Shown: positions 52,742-61,840, numbered from the stretch's first letter. The stretch is DNA of 64,000 bases from Aquicella siphonis (GCF_902459485.1 NZ_LR699119.1:1798001-1862000), one strand, 5' to 3'. Numbers and translations are program-made. Notes: a model not told the origin generated them from the sequence alone.

Positions 52742-52765
52742 AAGGGCAGTTTTGGAGCTGCCCTT
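52742..52765. terminator. Terminator hairpin beyond tex
   Basis: AAGGGCAG (52742-52749) pairs exactly with CTGCCCTT (52758-52765). On the minus strand the stem is followed by TTTCTTTTTTC, so it should also stop transcription coming from the rlmL side. Confidence 0.65.
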
Positions 52766-53131
52766 AACAGAAGTCTGTAAAGCATCCTTGTTAAATTTGC
52801 ATCCATGCAATAACACAAAACGAGGAGTGGTTGCAGAATCCTTTCAATAACCGCTAGTCAATCCTTGACTATGAAATGCAGTTTATCTATCGTTTTTCTT
52901 AATGACAATACCCATGATAATCTATCCCTGGAATCAGCGGCTCGGCTTGTCAGCACTCTATCCGCAATTTATAAAAGTTAATCATGAGGTTACCATCCCG
53001 CCATCTACTCCAGGCGTACATTTCTTGTGCTGATTTCGATTGATTTCCCCTGCAACGTATGGCAAATGTCTCACAACGCCTAGGGATATTCTCCATGATA
53101 AATCGGCTGCTGGCCACCGCTCCCCCTCGTC

Positions 53132-53171
53132 ATTCCCGCGAAAGCGCCGTGGTATCCGGTAAAGCGGGAAT
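53132..53171. repeat. Dispersed-repeat unit with ATTCCCGC...GCGGGAAT arms
   Basis: ATTCCCGC (53132-53139) and GCGGGAAT (53164-53171) enclose a short spacer beginning GAAAGCG. The form (cattcccgcgaaagcgggaat) is a widespread bacterial intergenic repeat. A shorter copy lies at 53381-53404. Confidence 0.65.
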
Positions 53172-53210
53172 CCATAGCCGGGGTTCATGGTTCGAGACGC
53201 GGCACTGCGT

Positions 53211-53276
53211 GCCGCTCCTCACCACGAACGGAAATCGAATATGCCGCTACTCGCCGCTCCTCACCACGAACGGAAA
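53211..53276 (+). repeat. 24-bp direct repeat, two copies
   Basis: GCCGCTCCTCACCACGAACG plus GAAA occurs at 53211-53234 and again at 53253-53276. Part of the repeat cluster between tex and rlmL. Confidence 0.7.
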
Positions 53277-53287
53277 ACACTAAACCC

Positions 53288-53349
53288 GTTCGCCCTGAGG
53301 AGGCACGCAGTGCCGTCTCGAAGGGCCTGCCCTGAGCCTGTCGAAGGGT
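53288..53349. repeat. Dispersed repeat of the CCCTGAG/TCGAAGGG type
   Basis: CCCTGAG occurs at 53293-53299 and 53330-53336, and CGAAGGG at 53319-53325 and 53342-53348. CTGAGCCTGTCGAAGGG is a common intergenic repeat of many proteobacteria. The gap 52725-53402 otherwise shows no gene. Confidence 0.6.
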
Positions 53350-53380
53350 TGTTCATCCTCCTCATTCCCACACCCTTGTT

Positions 53381-53404
53381 GTCATTCCTGCGAAAGCGGG
53401 AATC
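53381..53404. repeat. Repeat unit abutting and supplying the end of rlmL
   Basis: GTCATTCCTGCGAAAGCGGG plus AATC, a short copy of the unit at 53132-53171. It overlaps the stop codon of rlmL (53405-53403), so the rlmL frame ends inside the repeat. Confidence 0.65.
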
Positions 53405-54950
53405 AGCGCGGCCTGGGAATCACATTGAAAAATATCCGTGCCGGCGCAATTTCCAGAATTTCGGGCAAAACTGCCAATATTTCATTGCGCCTGCGCAAGA
53501 CCTTATCTTCAGGGATGGTTTTTGGCGCTTCATATTCCCCCACCATGACGCCAGCTTCCGTAATATCAATCACAAAAGCGTACTCCGGCAAGTCTGCGTC
53601 ATACACGCGATAAGAAGTTTCCCCTCTGCGCGCCGCCTGCCGTTTCAGATGCTTCAGGTTTTTGCGCAATCGGTTGATAAACATTTGCGCCGCCTGCGGA
53701 TCTTGACCGCTCACGGCTTTTTGCGCGGCACGCACACGACGTTCATTATCAGCCGCGGGACTGCGATCGATAAAATACGCCGGCAGCACGTCAAACAAGA
53801 GTAATTTGCAGGGAATGGGGCCGTTGAATAAAGCATAATACCGCTTTGCGCGCAGTCCCATTTGTTTGCCCAACTCAGGATTGCCGGTAAATACAGCCGC
53901 TTTCCAACCAGTGAAACACAGCTTGAGCCGCTCAGCCAATAGTTGATATAAAGGCTGAAGAGTTTCCCTGTCACCCAGCCGCTCCCCATAAGGCGGATTC
54001 GCCACGACCAGCCCCGGCTTGAATTGAGGCTCGGGAGCGAAAACGGATAATTCACGCCGCTCAACATGCACCTTGCCAAGCAGGCCCGCACGTTCGATAT
54101 TTTCAAAGGCGATCCTGATGGAAATCGGATCATGGTCATATCCGGCGATTTCCGGCAGCCGTTTCATCCCTGCCGCCTTGCGGTTTTCAGCATCAGCCCA
54201 TATCGTTTCCCATACAGCCTTGCGGTGTTTTTTCCATCCCAGAAATCCAAAATATTCACGCCCCAGTCCCGGCGCGGTATCAGCCGCCATCTGAGCCGCT
54301 TCAATCAACAGCGTGCCCGAGCCGCACATGGGATCCAGCAGCGCGCCGCCGTTTTTCGCGATTTCCGGCCACCCCGCCCGCAGCAAAATTGCCGCAGCCA
54401 GATTTTCCTTGAGCGGCGCGGACCCGGATACCAGACGGTATCCGCGCCTGTGCAGGCTTTCTCCGGACAAATCCAGGCTGATCTCTGCCTCGTTGCGATG
54501 CAGATAAACGTAAACGCACACATCAGGGCGTTCACGCGAGATATCCGGCCTGACGCCGAATTTTTCCCGCAGTTGATCGACAATCGCATCCTTGACTTTT
54601 TGCGCGCCAAACAATGTATGAGTCATATTGGATTGCGAAGCGACAAATTGGACCGCGAGAGTGCCATGCGGATTGATATGTTCACTCCAGTCTATCGTTC
54701 TCACACCCGCATATAATTCATCCGGTGAAGAGGCCGGCACTTTTGTCAATGACAACAGGATACGGTTGGCCAGCCGTGACCACAGGCAAACCCGGTAAGC
54801 CAGCTGGAGGTCGCCGGAGAAAGCCACGCCTGCCAGTTTTTCAGCGGCATTATTCGCGCCCAGGGTACGGAGTTCTTCAACGAGCAAAAGCTCCAGCCCT
54901 TTGGGTGTGGTGGCAAACAAGCGATAAGGCAATGTATTGGCAGAAGTCAC
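53403..54950 (-). CDS. rlmL: RlmL part of the 23S rRNA methyltransferase RlmKL, RlmK part missing
   Basis: 515 residues. THUMP domain about 45-160, then the RlmL methylase, which makes m2G2445, with DPMCGSGTLLIEAA (SAM motif I, about 205) and the catalytic VANPPYGERLGD (about 318). The chain continues into the start of RlmK: MFINRLRKNLKHLKRQA, YRVYDADLPEYAF and RNEILAVLPEIL, then ends IFFNVIPRPR inside a dispersed repeat. E. coli RlmKL has about 702 residues, so almost the whole m7G2069 methylase is absent. Last gene of the pan operon, 8 bp after coaX. Confidence 0.85.
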   Translation of the reverse strand: MTSANTLPYRLFATTPKGLELLLVEELRTLGANNAAEKLAGVAFSGDLQLAYRVCLWSRLANRILLSLTKVPASSPDELYAGVRTIDWSEHINPHGTLAVQFVASQSNMTHTLFGAQKVKDAIVDQLREKFGVRPDISRERPDVCVYVYLHRNEAEISLDLSGESLHRRGYRLVSGSAPLKENLAAAILLRAGWPEIAKNGGALLDPMCGSGTLLIEAAQMAADTAPGLGREYFGFLGWKKHRKAVWETIWADAENRKAAGMKRLPEIAGYDHDPISIRIAFENIERAGLLGKVHVERRELSVFAPEPQFKPGLVVANPPYGERLGDRETLQPLYQLLAERLKLCFTGWKAAVFTGNPELGKQMGLRAKRYYALFNGPIPCKLLLFDVLPAYFIDRSPAADNERRVRAAQKAVSGQDPQAAQMFINRLRKNLKHLKRQAARRGETSYRVYDADLPEYAFVIDITEAGVMVGEYEAPKTIPEDKVLRRRNEILAVLPEILEIAPARIFFNVIPRPR

Positions 54951-54958
54951 ACCCTCTC

Positions 54959-55744
54959 CTATCTGGCATCCTGTTGAACATGATAATCATACGCCCTGGA
55001 CAATCCCTGCAAGACCAGGTCAGGCAGTATCACATCAAACAGGGATTTTTCCCGGAATAATTGCGCAAACCCCCCTGTTCCTATGATCAGTGCGGGTTCA
55101 TCATGAAACATCTCTCGCTTCATCCCGTTGATAATTTCCTTGAGCGCGCCGAACTGACCATAATAAAGGCCGGCTTGAATACTTTCGCGCGTCGTACGCC
55201 CGATATAAGTCGAAGGTGTTTCAATATCCACTTCCATCAGTTTGGCGGTGTTGGTGCGCAGCGACTCCATGCCAAGGCGCATGCCAGGCAAAATCGCTCC
55301 GCCCAGGTAATCACGCTTTTTGGTGATCGCATCCAGCGTGGTCGCCGTTCCCATATCAATGATGATCAGGTTTTTTTGCGGAAAGGCGTTAACCGCGCCT
55401 ATGGCATTGGCAATGCGGTCGGCGCCGACTTCATTGGGGTTTTTATATTTGATGTTCAATCCGGTCTTGACGCCCGCCTGCAACATGAAATACGCCGATT
55501 TGATATAAAGAGAAATCGTATGCCGTATGGTGTAATCACAGCCCGGCACGACTGAACTGACGGCGGTCGCCGAGATATCAGTCGGGACAATATGATTTGT
55601 CTGCAAGATATTGACCAGGAAAATTCCGAACTGATCAGCGGTACCAATCAGATTGGTCGCGTAACGGAAACGCGCGACCAGATTATCCCCGTCAAACACG
55701 CCGCCGAGAATATGAGTATTGCCGACATCCAGACATAACAGCAT
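54959..55744 (-). CDS. coaX: Type III pantothenate kinase CoaX
   Basis: 261 residues from the ATG at 55744, placed 6 bp after AAGGGG; Met two codons earlier lies too near that site. Phosphate motifs LCLDVGNTHILGG at the N-terminus and IDMGTATTLDAI (about 128-140) are those of the ASKHA-fold type III kinases, and GADRIANAIGA and LPGMRLG complete the active site. It phosphorylates pantothenate, the first step of CoA synthesis, and needs a monovalent cation. It follows panD by 53 bp. Confidence 0.92.
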   Translation of the reverse strand: MLLCLDVGNTHILGGVFDGDNLVARFRYATNLIGTADQFGIFLVNILQTNHIVPTDISATAVSSVVPGCDYTIRHTISLYIKSAYFMLQAGVKTGLNIKYKNPNEVGADRIANAIGAVNAFPQKNLIIIDMGTATTLDAITKKRDYLGGAILPGMRLGMESLRTNTAKLMEVDIETPSTYIGRTTRESIQAGLYYGQFGALKEIINGMKREMFHDEPALIIGTGGFAQLFREKSLFDVILPDLVLQGLSRAYDYHVQQDAR

Positions 55745-55797
55745 GAACATCCCCTTCGCTTAATATGTGATGACGCAGCCAGAATGCCGCATCCGTT

Positions 55798-56151
55798 CTA
55801 CCCCGCCGCTTTCAATTCAGTCAACGTGTGTTCCAGATCCACGATGATGGGCTGCAGTTGTTCCGCGGCGTCAATTTGCGCGTACGAAATGATAAATACC
55901 TTGTCGCCGACTTCAGCTTTTCTCGCTGCCGCGCCATTCAGCGCAAAAACCCTGCTGCCAGCTTCGCCTTTGATGACGTAGGTTTCAATGCGCTCACCGT
56001 TATTCAAATTGACAACTTGCACTTTTTCATTTTCCCTCAGGTTGGCCCGCTTCATGATTTCTTCATCAATCGTGATGGAACCAACGTAAAATAATTCCTT
56101 GCGTGTGATCGTCGCATAGGCGATTTTGGATTTTAATACGGTAATTTGCAT
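55798..56151 (-). CDS. panD: Aspartate 1-decarboxylase PanD
   Basis: 117 residues. The self-cleavage site YVGS is at residues 22-25, so cleavage between Gly24 and Ser25 gives the pyruvoyl enzyme exactly as in E. coli (126 residues). Conserved ITIDEEIM and NGAAAR follow. It converts aspartate to beta-alanine for PanC. AAGGTG precedes the start; 15 bp separate it from panC. Confidence 0.94.
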   Translation of the reverse strand: MQITVLKSKIAYATITRKELFYVGSITIDEEIMKRANLRENEKVQVVNLNNGERIETYVIKGEAGSRVFALNGAAARKAEVGDKVFIISYAQIDAAEQLQPIIVDLEHTLTELKAAG

Positions 56152-56166
56152 GGTGGCACCTTTATT

Positions 56167-56925
56167 TTATTTGATGATGACATTATCGATGAGCCGCACT
56201 TGATCCAGCCATACCGCACCCAGACGGCGCTGCCACTGATCAGCGATATAATCCACTTTAAAACCGCGGCGGGTCAGCTGAGCCGCGATCTCTTCGGGAT
56301 CCAGCCCGCTCTGCAGCAAGGCAGGAAAGTGTTTTGCCCGGTCCCGCTGCTCATCCGTCAAACGAGAATTGCGAGAACTCAAGGCCAGTCCGTCATGCGC
56401 CCTCACGGTCTCGCAGCCGATGATTTCAACGGGAAGAAACAGGGCATCCGCCATTTTTCGGATAAGCTGCAGCTGCTGATAATCCTTTTCACCGTAATAT
56501 GAACGGGTTGGCTGCACGAGATTGAGGAACTTCAAAACAATTGTCAGCATACCGGTAAAATGGCCGGGACGAAACTCGCCTTCCAGCACACGGCTGATTT
56601 CTGTTTCTGAAACCTGGATCTGATAATGGTCGGGATAAAGTTGTTCCGCGTTAAACAGCAGCAGATAATCCACACCCTGTTCTGACAAACGAATCTTGTC
56701 CTGGTCCAGGGTCCGCGGATACAACTCAAAATCATCCGCCCGGTTGAATTGGGTAGGATTAATAAATATCGCGGCCACCGTGACATCATTTTCTTTCAGT
56801 GAACGCCGGCACAGACTCAAGTGCCCGTCATGCAGGTTACCCATCGTATGCACAAGGCCTGTCTGCCTGCCGTGCAATTGCTGTCTCAGCGACCGCCAGT
56901 GCCTAATTTCCGTAACAATGTTCAT
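56167..56925 (-). CDS. panC: Pantothenate synthetase PanC
   Basis: 252 residues from the ATG at 56925, with AGGAGG 11 bp upstream. HTMGNLHDGHLSL carries the HxGH ATP motif, followed by FINPTQF, YGEKDYQQLQLIRKM and SSRNSRL. It joins pantoate to beta-alanine with ATP. Somewhat shorter than E. coli PanC (283), mostly at the C-terminus. Its start lies 23 bp inside the end of panB, so the two are coupled. Confidence 0.93.
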   Translation of the reverse strand: MNIVTEIRHWRSLRQQLHGRQTGLVHTMGNLHDGHLSLCRRSLKENDVTVAAIFINPTQFNRADDFELYPRTLDQDKIRLSEQGVDYLLLFNAEQLYPDHYQIQVSETEISRVLEGEFRPGHFTGMLTIVLKFLNLVQPTRSYYGEKDYQQLQLIRKMADALFLPVEIIGCETVRAHDGLALSSRNSRLTDEQRDRAKHFPALLQSGLDPEEIAAQLTRRGFKVDYIADQWQRRLGAVWLDQVRLIDNVIIK

Positions 56926-57694
56926 CACTCGGGAAACCTCCTGATTTAATGGACTGGACGTATTCTTCCACTCCATTCTTGAATTGAGAAGAGCCATCCA
57001 TGAACGTTTTCACGAAACGGGGCCTGAAATCCAGGTTCAATCCCAATAAATCCTGAAACACCAGCACCTGGCCGTCCGTATGCGGCCCCGCGCCTATTCC
57101 TATCGCGGGAACAATCAATGACTCGGAAACTTCCCGCGCGAGCCGGCTGGGGATACATTCCAGCACCAGAGAAAAACACCCTGCTTCCTGCAGTAAAAGC
57201 GCATCGCGTCTGATGCGTTCGGCGTCATCCTGGTTTTTACCCTGGACTTTCAGGCCGCCCAAAGTGTGCATCAGCTGCATGGTCAGGCCCAAATGCCCCA
57301 TCACAGGTATGCCGGACTCCGTCAAATGCCGGATCAGACGCAGATTGCCGGCCGCGTTTTCCAGCTTGACCGCCTGCGCTCCCGCCTGCATTAATGCCTG
57401 CGCGGCGGAAACATTGCTGCTGAGCGATTTGCGGTAACTTAAAAACGGCATATCACTCACGATGAATTTATCACCCGCGCCGCGGCGAACCGCCGCCGTG
57501 TGAAAACACATCATGTCCAGCGTGGCGGACAGCGTATCCTTGAATCCATGCATGGTCATGGCCACGCTGTCGCCCACGAGCAGGCAATCTACCGAAGTCT
57601 GCGCGAGGATTCTCGCGCTGGTATAGTCATAGCAGGTGATCATGCTGATTTTTTCCGCCGCCTGCTTTTTCTTCGTAAAGTCAAAAATGTTCAT
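56903..57694 (-). CDS. panB: Ketopantoate hydroxymethyltransferase PanB
   Basis: 263 residues from the ATG at 57694 (CAGGAG upstream), E. coli length 264. ITCYDYTSARILAQTSVDCLLVGDSVAMTMHGF carries the metal and substrate residues (Asp, Ser), and IPVMGHLGLTMQ the downstream block; IGIGAGPHTDGQVLVFQDLLG is the C-terminal signature. It makes ketopantoate from ketoisovalerate and methylene-THF. Overlaps panG by 14 bp. Confidence 0.94.
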   Translation of the reverse strand: MNIFDFTKKKQAAEKISMITCYDYTSARILAQTSVDCLLVGDSVAMTMHGFKDTLSATLDMMCFHTAAVRRGAGDKFIVSDMPFLSYRKSLSSNVSAAQALMQAGAQAVKLENAAGNLRLIRHLTESGIPVMGHLGLTMQLMHTLGGLKVQGKNQDDAERIRRDALLLQEAGCFSLVLECIPSRLAREVSESLIVPAIGIGAGPHTDGQVLVFQDLLGLNLDFRPRFVKTFMDGSSQFKNGVEEYVQSIKSGGFPSDEHCYGN

Positions 57695-58409
57695 GCTTAT
57701 TCTCCTGAACCAGGTCTGCATAGCAATCCATAAAACTTTGATAAACGCGCTGATAAGGATCGTTTTCAAGCGCGGACAGATTTTTTTTTAATGTCGCCGC
57801 ATCGCCCCGCGCAAGCGGTCCTGTGAGCGCGGTCGGGAAATGAGAGAGTAAATTCTGTGTCTGCTGAAGCAGATAAGGATGAGCGGCCGAAGCAGGAATC
57901 TGCAATTCCTGCTCAAACGTCTGAAACAGTTTCTGCCATAATAAACAACTGAAGTTGCCGCTCAGCACGCACAAGGCATGATAGCGCGGCTTCAGGGATT
58001 TATGCAGGCGCACAGACTGATTAGGCAGGCCGGGCAGCAATTCGCAAAATGCCGGCGCATCATGGTCGAGAATAAACGGTATGGCCTGATACTGCGCGCG
58101 ATCGTATAACTCATGCGCAAACGTCATCAGAGGATGGGCGCCATAGGCTTTTTCAGTCACCAGGCTGCCGGAAAAATGGATTAACACCGCCCGGCTCGCG
58201 GAGAGATATTCATCAATGAAGTCTTCAATGACGCCATCGCTGACCAGGATCAGGATATGCGTGGCCTGTTCTATTCCCTGACGCAGTTCGGACAGCGGTT
58301 GTTGTCTGTGCCATTGCGTATAGACGAGATTTAACATTGAAAAATAATGCTGAAAATGGCGCGCGACCCGGCCGTTGCCAATGAGAAGATAAGAAGGTAC
58401 TTGTCGCAT
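57681..58409 (-). CDS. panG: PanG-type ketopantoate reductase (Rossmann + DUF2520)
   Basis: 242 residues from the ATG at 58409 (AGGA upstream). The N-terminus SYLLIGNGRVARHFQHYF is a GxGxxAxxF Rossmann nucleotide-binding motif, followed by HILILVSDGVIEDFI and HFSGSL typical of NADP-dependent Rossmann/DUF2520 proteins. The C-terminal half is helical (DUF2520-like). It is the first gene of panB-panC-panD, where a ketopantoate reductase is required and no panE or ilvC is seen. Francisella panG, with homologues in Coxiella, has the same role. Assignment by fold and context. Confidence 0.75.
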   Translation of the reverse strand: MRQVPSYLLIGNGRVARHFQHYFSMLNLVYTQWHRQQPLSELRQGIEQATHILILVSDGVIEDFIDEYLSASRAVLIHFSGSLVTEKAYGAHPLMTFAHELYDRAQYQAIPFILDHDAPAFCELLPGLPNQSVRLHKSLKPRYHALCVLSGNFSCLLWQKLFQTFEQELQIPASAAHPYLLQQTQNLLSHFPTALTGPLARGDAATLKKNLSALENDPYQRVYQSFMDCYADLVQENKHEHF

Positions 58410-58616
58410 GATCAAGTCCTGTTGCGCAAAATTAACACACTCAACACGATCAGTCTCCGCCGATAAACGGTCGAATCACTGAATAATCTACCGGAACACA
58501 GGTGCGCAGGCAAGACAACGAGCACACCGGCACGATACCCGTGCAGGATTGAATCTTGCGCTTGGCGTCAATTCATGTTAGGTAACAGTGTACTTTTTTT
58601 CATTCAGGGAGGCTTT

Positions 58617-60041
58617 ATGAAACCTAGCAATCAATCAGTCATTTACATATACATTGTCTCTGCCATCGCGGCAGTCGCGGGCCTCTTGTTCGGATTTGAT
58701 ACCGGAATCATTTCCGGCGCTTTGTTATTCATAGAAAAAGACTTCCCTGTTTCCACTGAAATGAAGGAACTGATAGTCAGCAGCGTATTATTCGGGGCCA
58801 TGTTTGGTTCGCTCGCGAGCGGCCGTCTCACTGATCGTTTTGGCCGCCGCCGCCTCATGCTGATCATTTCCGGATTATTCATTGCCGGCACAGCCATTGC
58901 CGCGCTGGCGGCACAAGTCAGCGGCATCCTGCTTGGCCGCCTTTTCATCGGTTTTGCCATAGGCATCGGGTCTTATACCGCCCCGCTTTATATCGCGGAA
59001 GTCTCGCCTTATGAGTTGCGCGGCGGGCTGGTATCACTAAACCAGCTTGCCATCACCATCGGTATTTTATGCTCATTCATCATCAATTATGCCTTCACCA
59101 ATATTGACGGTTCGTGGCGCTGGATGTTCGGCATAGGACTGGTGCCCGCTGTCCTGTTAAGCCTGGGCATGTTCTTTTTGCCTGAAAGCCCGCGCTGGCT
59201 GGTCAAGCAAAACCGCCATGACGAAGCGGTCAACACCTTGCGGCGTTTGCGTAAATCCACAGATGTGTCCCATGAAATCAATGAAATCCGCAACAGCCTG
59301 CAGATCAAACAAGCCAGCTTCAGGGAAATTTTCAAACCCTGGATCCTGCCTGTCTTGTTTCTGGGAGCAATGCTGGGTTTCATTCAGCAAGTCACCGGCA
59401 TCAACACTATCATTTATTACGCACCTGCCATTTTTCAGCTCGCCGGATTTCCCGATGCGTCCAGCTCCATTCTGGCCACCGTCGGCATAGGCATAGTCAA
59501 CGTCCTCGCGACCATTTTTGCAGTGTGTTACCTGGATAAACTGGGACGCCGCCCCCTGTTATTGACCGGTCTCATCGGTATGTGCATCAGCCTGATAGGA
59601 CTGAGTGTGGCATTCCAGTCCGGCACGGACGCCAGCCTGCTGCGCTGGATCGCCATGGGTTGTACCTTTGTGTATATCATCTGCTTTGCCTTCAGCCTGG
59701 GCGCGATATTATGGCTGGTCGTCTCTGAAATCTTTCCGCTTGAAGTACGCGCCACCGCCATGGGCGTTGCAGTGTTCAGCTGCTGGCTATGGAACTTTAT
59801 CGTTTCATCCACTTTTCTCACCCTGCTTAACGCCATGGGTCCCAGCATGACCTTTCTGATCTATGCGCTGATGTGCGTGTTCAGCTTCGCGTTCTGTTAT
59901 TACAAAGTCCCGGAAACAAACGGCGTGACATTGGAGCAAATAGAAGAAAACATACGCAGACGCCTGCCCTTGCGTGATATCGGACAACCCGGACCGAGCA
60001 AGACACCGCTTACCCAGACGCCCGAATACCAGGCAGACTGA
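58617..60041 (+). CDS. MFS sugar:proton symporter (XylE/GalP/AraE type)
   Basis: 474 residues, 12 membrane helices. Start at 58617 just after GGGAGG. Family motifs: GLLFGFDTGIISGAL in helix 1, SGRLTDRFGRRRLML, FAIGIGSYTAPLYIAEVSP, PESPRWLV, QVTGINTIIYYAP (sugar-binding QxxGxNxxxYY) and LDKLGRRPLLL, ending with PETNGVTLEQIE. Imports a monosaccharide. One base separates its stop from the glucokinase start, so glucose or a similar hexose is the likely substrate. Confidence 0.92.
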   Translation: MKPSNQSVIYIYIVSAIAAVAGLLFGFDTGIISGALLFIEKDFPVSTEMKELIVSSVLFGAMFGSLASGRLTDRFGRRRLMLIISGLFIAGTAIAALAAQVSGILLGRLFIGFAIGIGSYTAPLYIAEVSPYELRGGLVSLNQLAITIGILCSFIINYAFTNIDGSWRWMFGIGLVPAVLLSLGMFFLPESPRWLVKQNRHDEAVNTLRRLRKSTDVSHEINEIRNSLQIKQASFREIFKPWILPVLFLGAMLGFIQQVTGINTIIYYAPAIFQLAGFPDASSSILATVGIGIVNVLATIFAVCYLDKLGRRPLLLTGLIGMCISLIGLSVAFQSGTDASLLRWIAMGCTFVYIICFAFSLGAILWLVVSEIFPLEVRATAMGVAVFSCWLWNFIVSSTFLTLLNAMGPSMTFLIYALMCVFSFAFCYYKVPETNGVTLEQIEENIRRRLPLRDIGQPGPSKTPLTQTPEYQAD

Positions 60042-60042
60042 C

Positions 60043-61059
60043 ATGCGGACGAAAACCATCATTACCTGGGACCTGGGCGCCACCAAATGCACGGCGGGGT
60101 TGATTGAGTATCAGCCGTCCACACACGCTCTTGCCTGCAAAAAACATGTCACAGTCAAACTGGCAGACACATCTTCCCTGGAAAACCTGATCAGCAAACT
60201 GGAACAAGGGCTGGACACCGCCATGCGCGATGCGAACGCCATCTGTATAGGCGCCGCGGGCCATTATGACGGCAAATATCTCTTGCACACCAATGCGTAT
60301 CCTTATCCCATGCATTTCGCGAATACCGCCAAACTGCAAAAATGGCCGCCGTTCGCAGTGATCCATGATTACGCCTCCATCGTCTGCTCGACATTTACTT
60401 CCTACATGGAGCAACCCAGAAATATCAAACGGCTAAACAGCTGCGCCATGAAGCCTCAGGGCCGGCGCGTGGCGCTGGGCGTAGGCACAGGATTGGGGCT
60501 GAAAGACGGTGTGTTATTCGCCAATGGTGATTTTTGGCTGGGGCATAATGAAGCCGGCCATATAGGCATTACCACTCCTCCCAGCGCTGACCGGCAGCAT
60601 CTGGAGCGGCATGAGCAAATCATGCGTTTTTTACAGCAGATCACGCCCGCACACGCAAATCCCGCCCTCACCTTTGAAAAAATCCTGACCGGAAAAGGAA
60701 CAGCCAATCTGTACCAGTTTTTCTATCCCGGCACATCCGACATCACGCCGGAAGAAACCGGAAAAAAGATGCGTGAAGGCAAGACGCCGGAACTAATGGA
60801 TGCGTTTGCCTGGTATCTGGGCTTGTTCGTAGGCACAGTGCAGCTGACTTTCATGCCGGAAGGCGGTGTGTGGATCACGGGAGGCGTAGTGATCAACCAT
60901 CTGGATGTCTTCGAACGTCCGGATTTTTTTGCCGGCGTTTACGCTTCGCCCGCGTATCTCATGCAGCGCGAAGAATACCCGTTGGGTGTTTTGCAAAATC
61001 ACGAACACGCCTTGATTGGCAGCGGTTACTACGCCGCCAGACGATTACTGTCAAATTGA
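60043..61059 (+). CDS. glk: Glucokinase (ROK-independent Glk family)
   Basis: 338 residues. ATP motif TIITWDLGATKCTAGLIEY at the N-terminus, AICIGAAGHYDG, VIHDYASIV (equivalent of the catalytic NDxxA, here HDYAS with the Asp kept), VALGVGTGLGLKDG, and the FWLGHNEAGHIGI block with the glucose-binding Glu and His. MGMEGGxW is replaced by FMPEGGVWITGGV. It phosphorylates glucose imported by the neighbouring transporter. The usual glycine-rich motifs are well conserved, but the NDAN motif is not canonical, so a related hexose is possible. Confidence 0.82.
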   Translation: MRTKTIITWDLGATKCTAGLIEYQPSTHALACKKHVTVKLADTSSLENLISKLEQGLDTAMRDANAICIGAAGHYDGKYLLHTNAYPYPMHFANTAKLQKWPPFAVIHDYASIVCSTFTSYMEQPRNIKRLNSCAMKPQGRRVALGVGTGLGLKDGVLFANGDFWLGHNEAGHIGITTPPSADRQHLERHEQIMRFLQQITPAHANPALTFEKILTGKGTANLYQFFYPGTSDITPEETGKKMREGKTPELMDAFAWYLGLFVGTVQLTFMPEGGVWITGGVVINHLDVFERPDFFAGVYASPAYLMQREEYPLGVLQNHEHALIGSGYYAARRLLSN

Positions 61060-61072
61060 AAGACCCTGTCTC

Positions 61073-61840
61073 ATGAAAGATTATCTTATTGTCGCTGACG
61101 GCAATTTTCTGGCAAGAGAGATACTGGAAGAAGCCGCGCAAAACAAAACCATCATCGCGCTGGATGCGGCCGCTGATAAACTGGCCCGAATTGGCATTCT
61201 GCCTGATATTCTCCTCGGTGATTTTGACTGCGACACCGAAGCACACGCTGCTTATTGGGGAATCCGCGAAACATTTTCTCGGCTGGATGATAACACCAGT
61301 CCTTATGTCGGAAACCATGGCGTCACCATTGTGCCGCGTAAAAACCAGAACCTGACTGACCTGATCAAGGCTATCCGATATAGTGATGAACATCAGGCCG
61401 CCAGTATTACTCTAATCTGCGCGACCGGCGGCCGACTGGATCATCATGAAGCGGCGCTGCGTTCACTGCGCAGCGAATACAAAAAAGAACGCCCGCTGAT
61501 CCTGCATACCGAACAACAAACTCTTTGTTACGCAAAAAACGATACTTGCGTCATACCAGGCGTAAGCGGCGACAAATGCGCCATTCTCGCGTTTCCTCAA
61601 GGCATGTTCACTTCTGAAGGGCTTGTTTATGATGTCACTGACTACAAGCTGGAATTTGGTTATTCAGAAAGCTATGCCAATGCGTTAAAAAATTCCCGCG
61701 CCATTGTTACGATAACAGGCGAAGCTTTGCTCATGCTTCCGCCGCAATTACAAGCTCAAAGAAATTTCATGCAAATGTCAGAAATAGAACAAATCAAAAT
61801 GCTGCTGCGTGACGCCACTGCCATTCTTCCAAACACATAA
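61073..61840 (+). CDS. Thiamine pyrophosphokinase-like protein
   Basis: 255 residues from the ATG at 61073, 13 bp after glk. Motifs: IALDAAADKLARIGILPDILLGDFDCD (split as substrate entry and LGDFDCD metal site), NQNLTDLIKAI (DK/QNxTDxxKA) and LICATGGRLDHHEAAL (GATGGRxDH). These are the thiamine pyrophosphokinase active-site blocks. It would convert thiamine plus ATP to thiamine diphosphate. Placement with sugar uptake is unusual. Cys in place of the second motif's Ser/Asp is mild. Confidence 0.82.
   Translation: MKDYLIVADGNFLAREILEEAAQNKTIIALDAAADKLARIGILPDILLGDFDCDTEAHAAYWGIRETFSRLDDNTSPYVGNHGVTIVPRKNQNLTDLIKAIRYSDEHQAASITLICATGGRLDHHEAALRSLRSEYKKERPLILHTEQQTLCYAKNDTCVIPGVSGDKCAILAFPQGMFTSEGLVYDVTDYKLEFGYSESYANALKNSRAIVTITGEALLMLPPQLQAQRNFMQMSEIEQIKMLLRDATAILPNT

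Noticed and set aside
53132-53404. CRISPR array
   Set aside because: Repeats are of different types, unequal spacing and only two copies each; no regular spacers and no cas genes.
53187-53804. 205-residue plus-strand open frame over the repeats and rlmL
   Set aside because: It reads through dispersed repeats and antisense to the conserved RlmL sequence.
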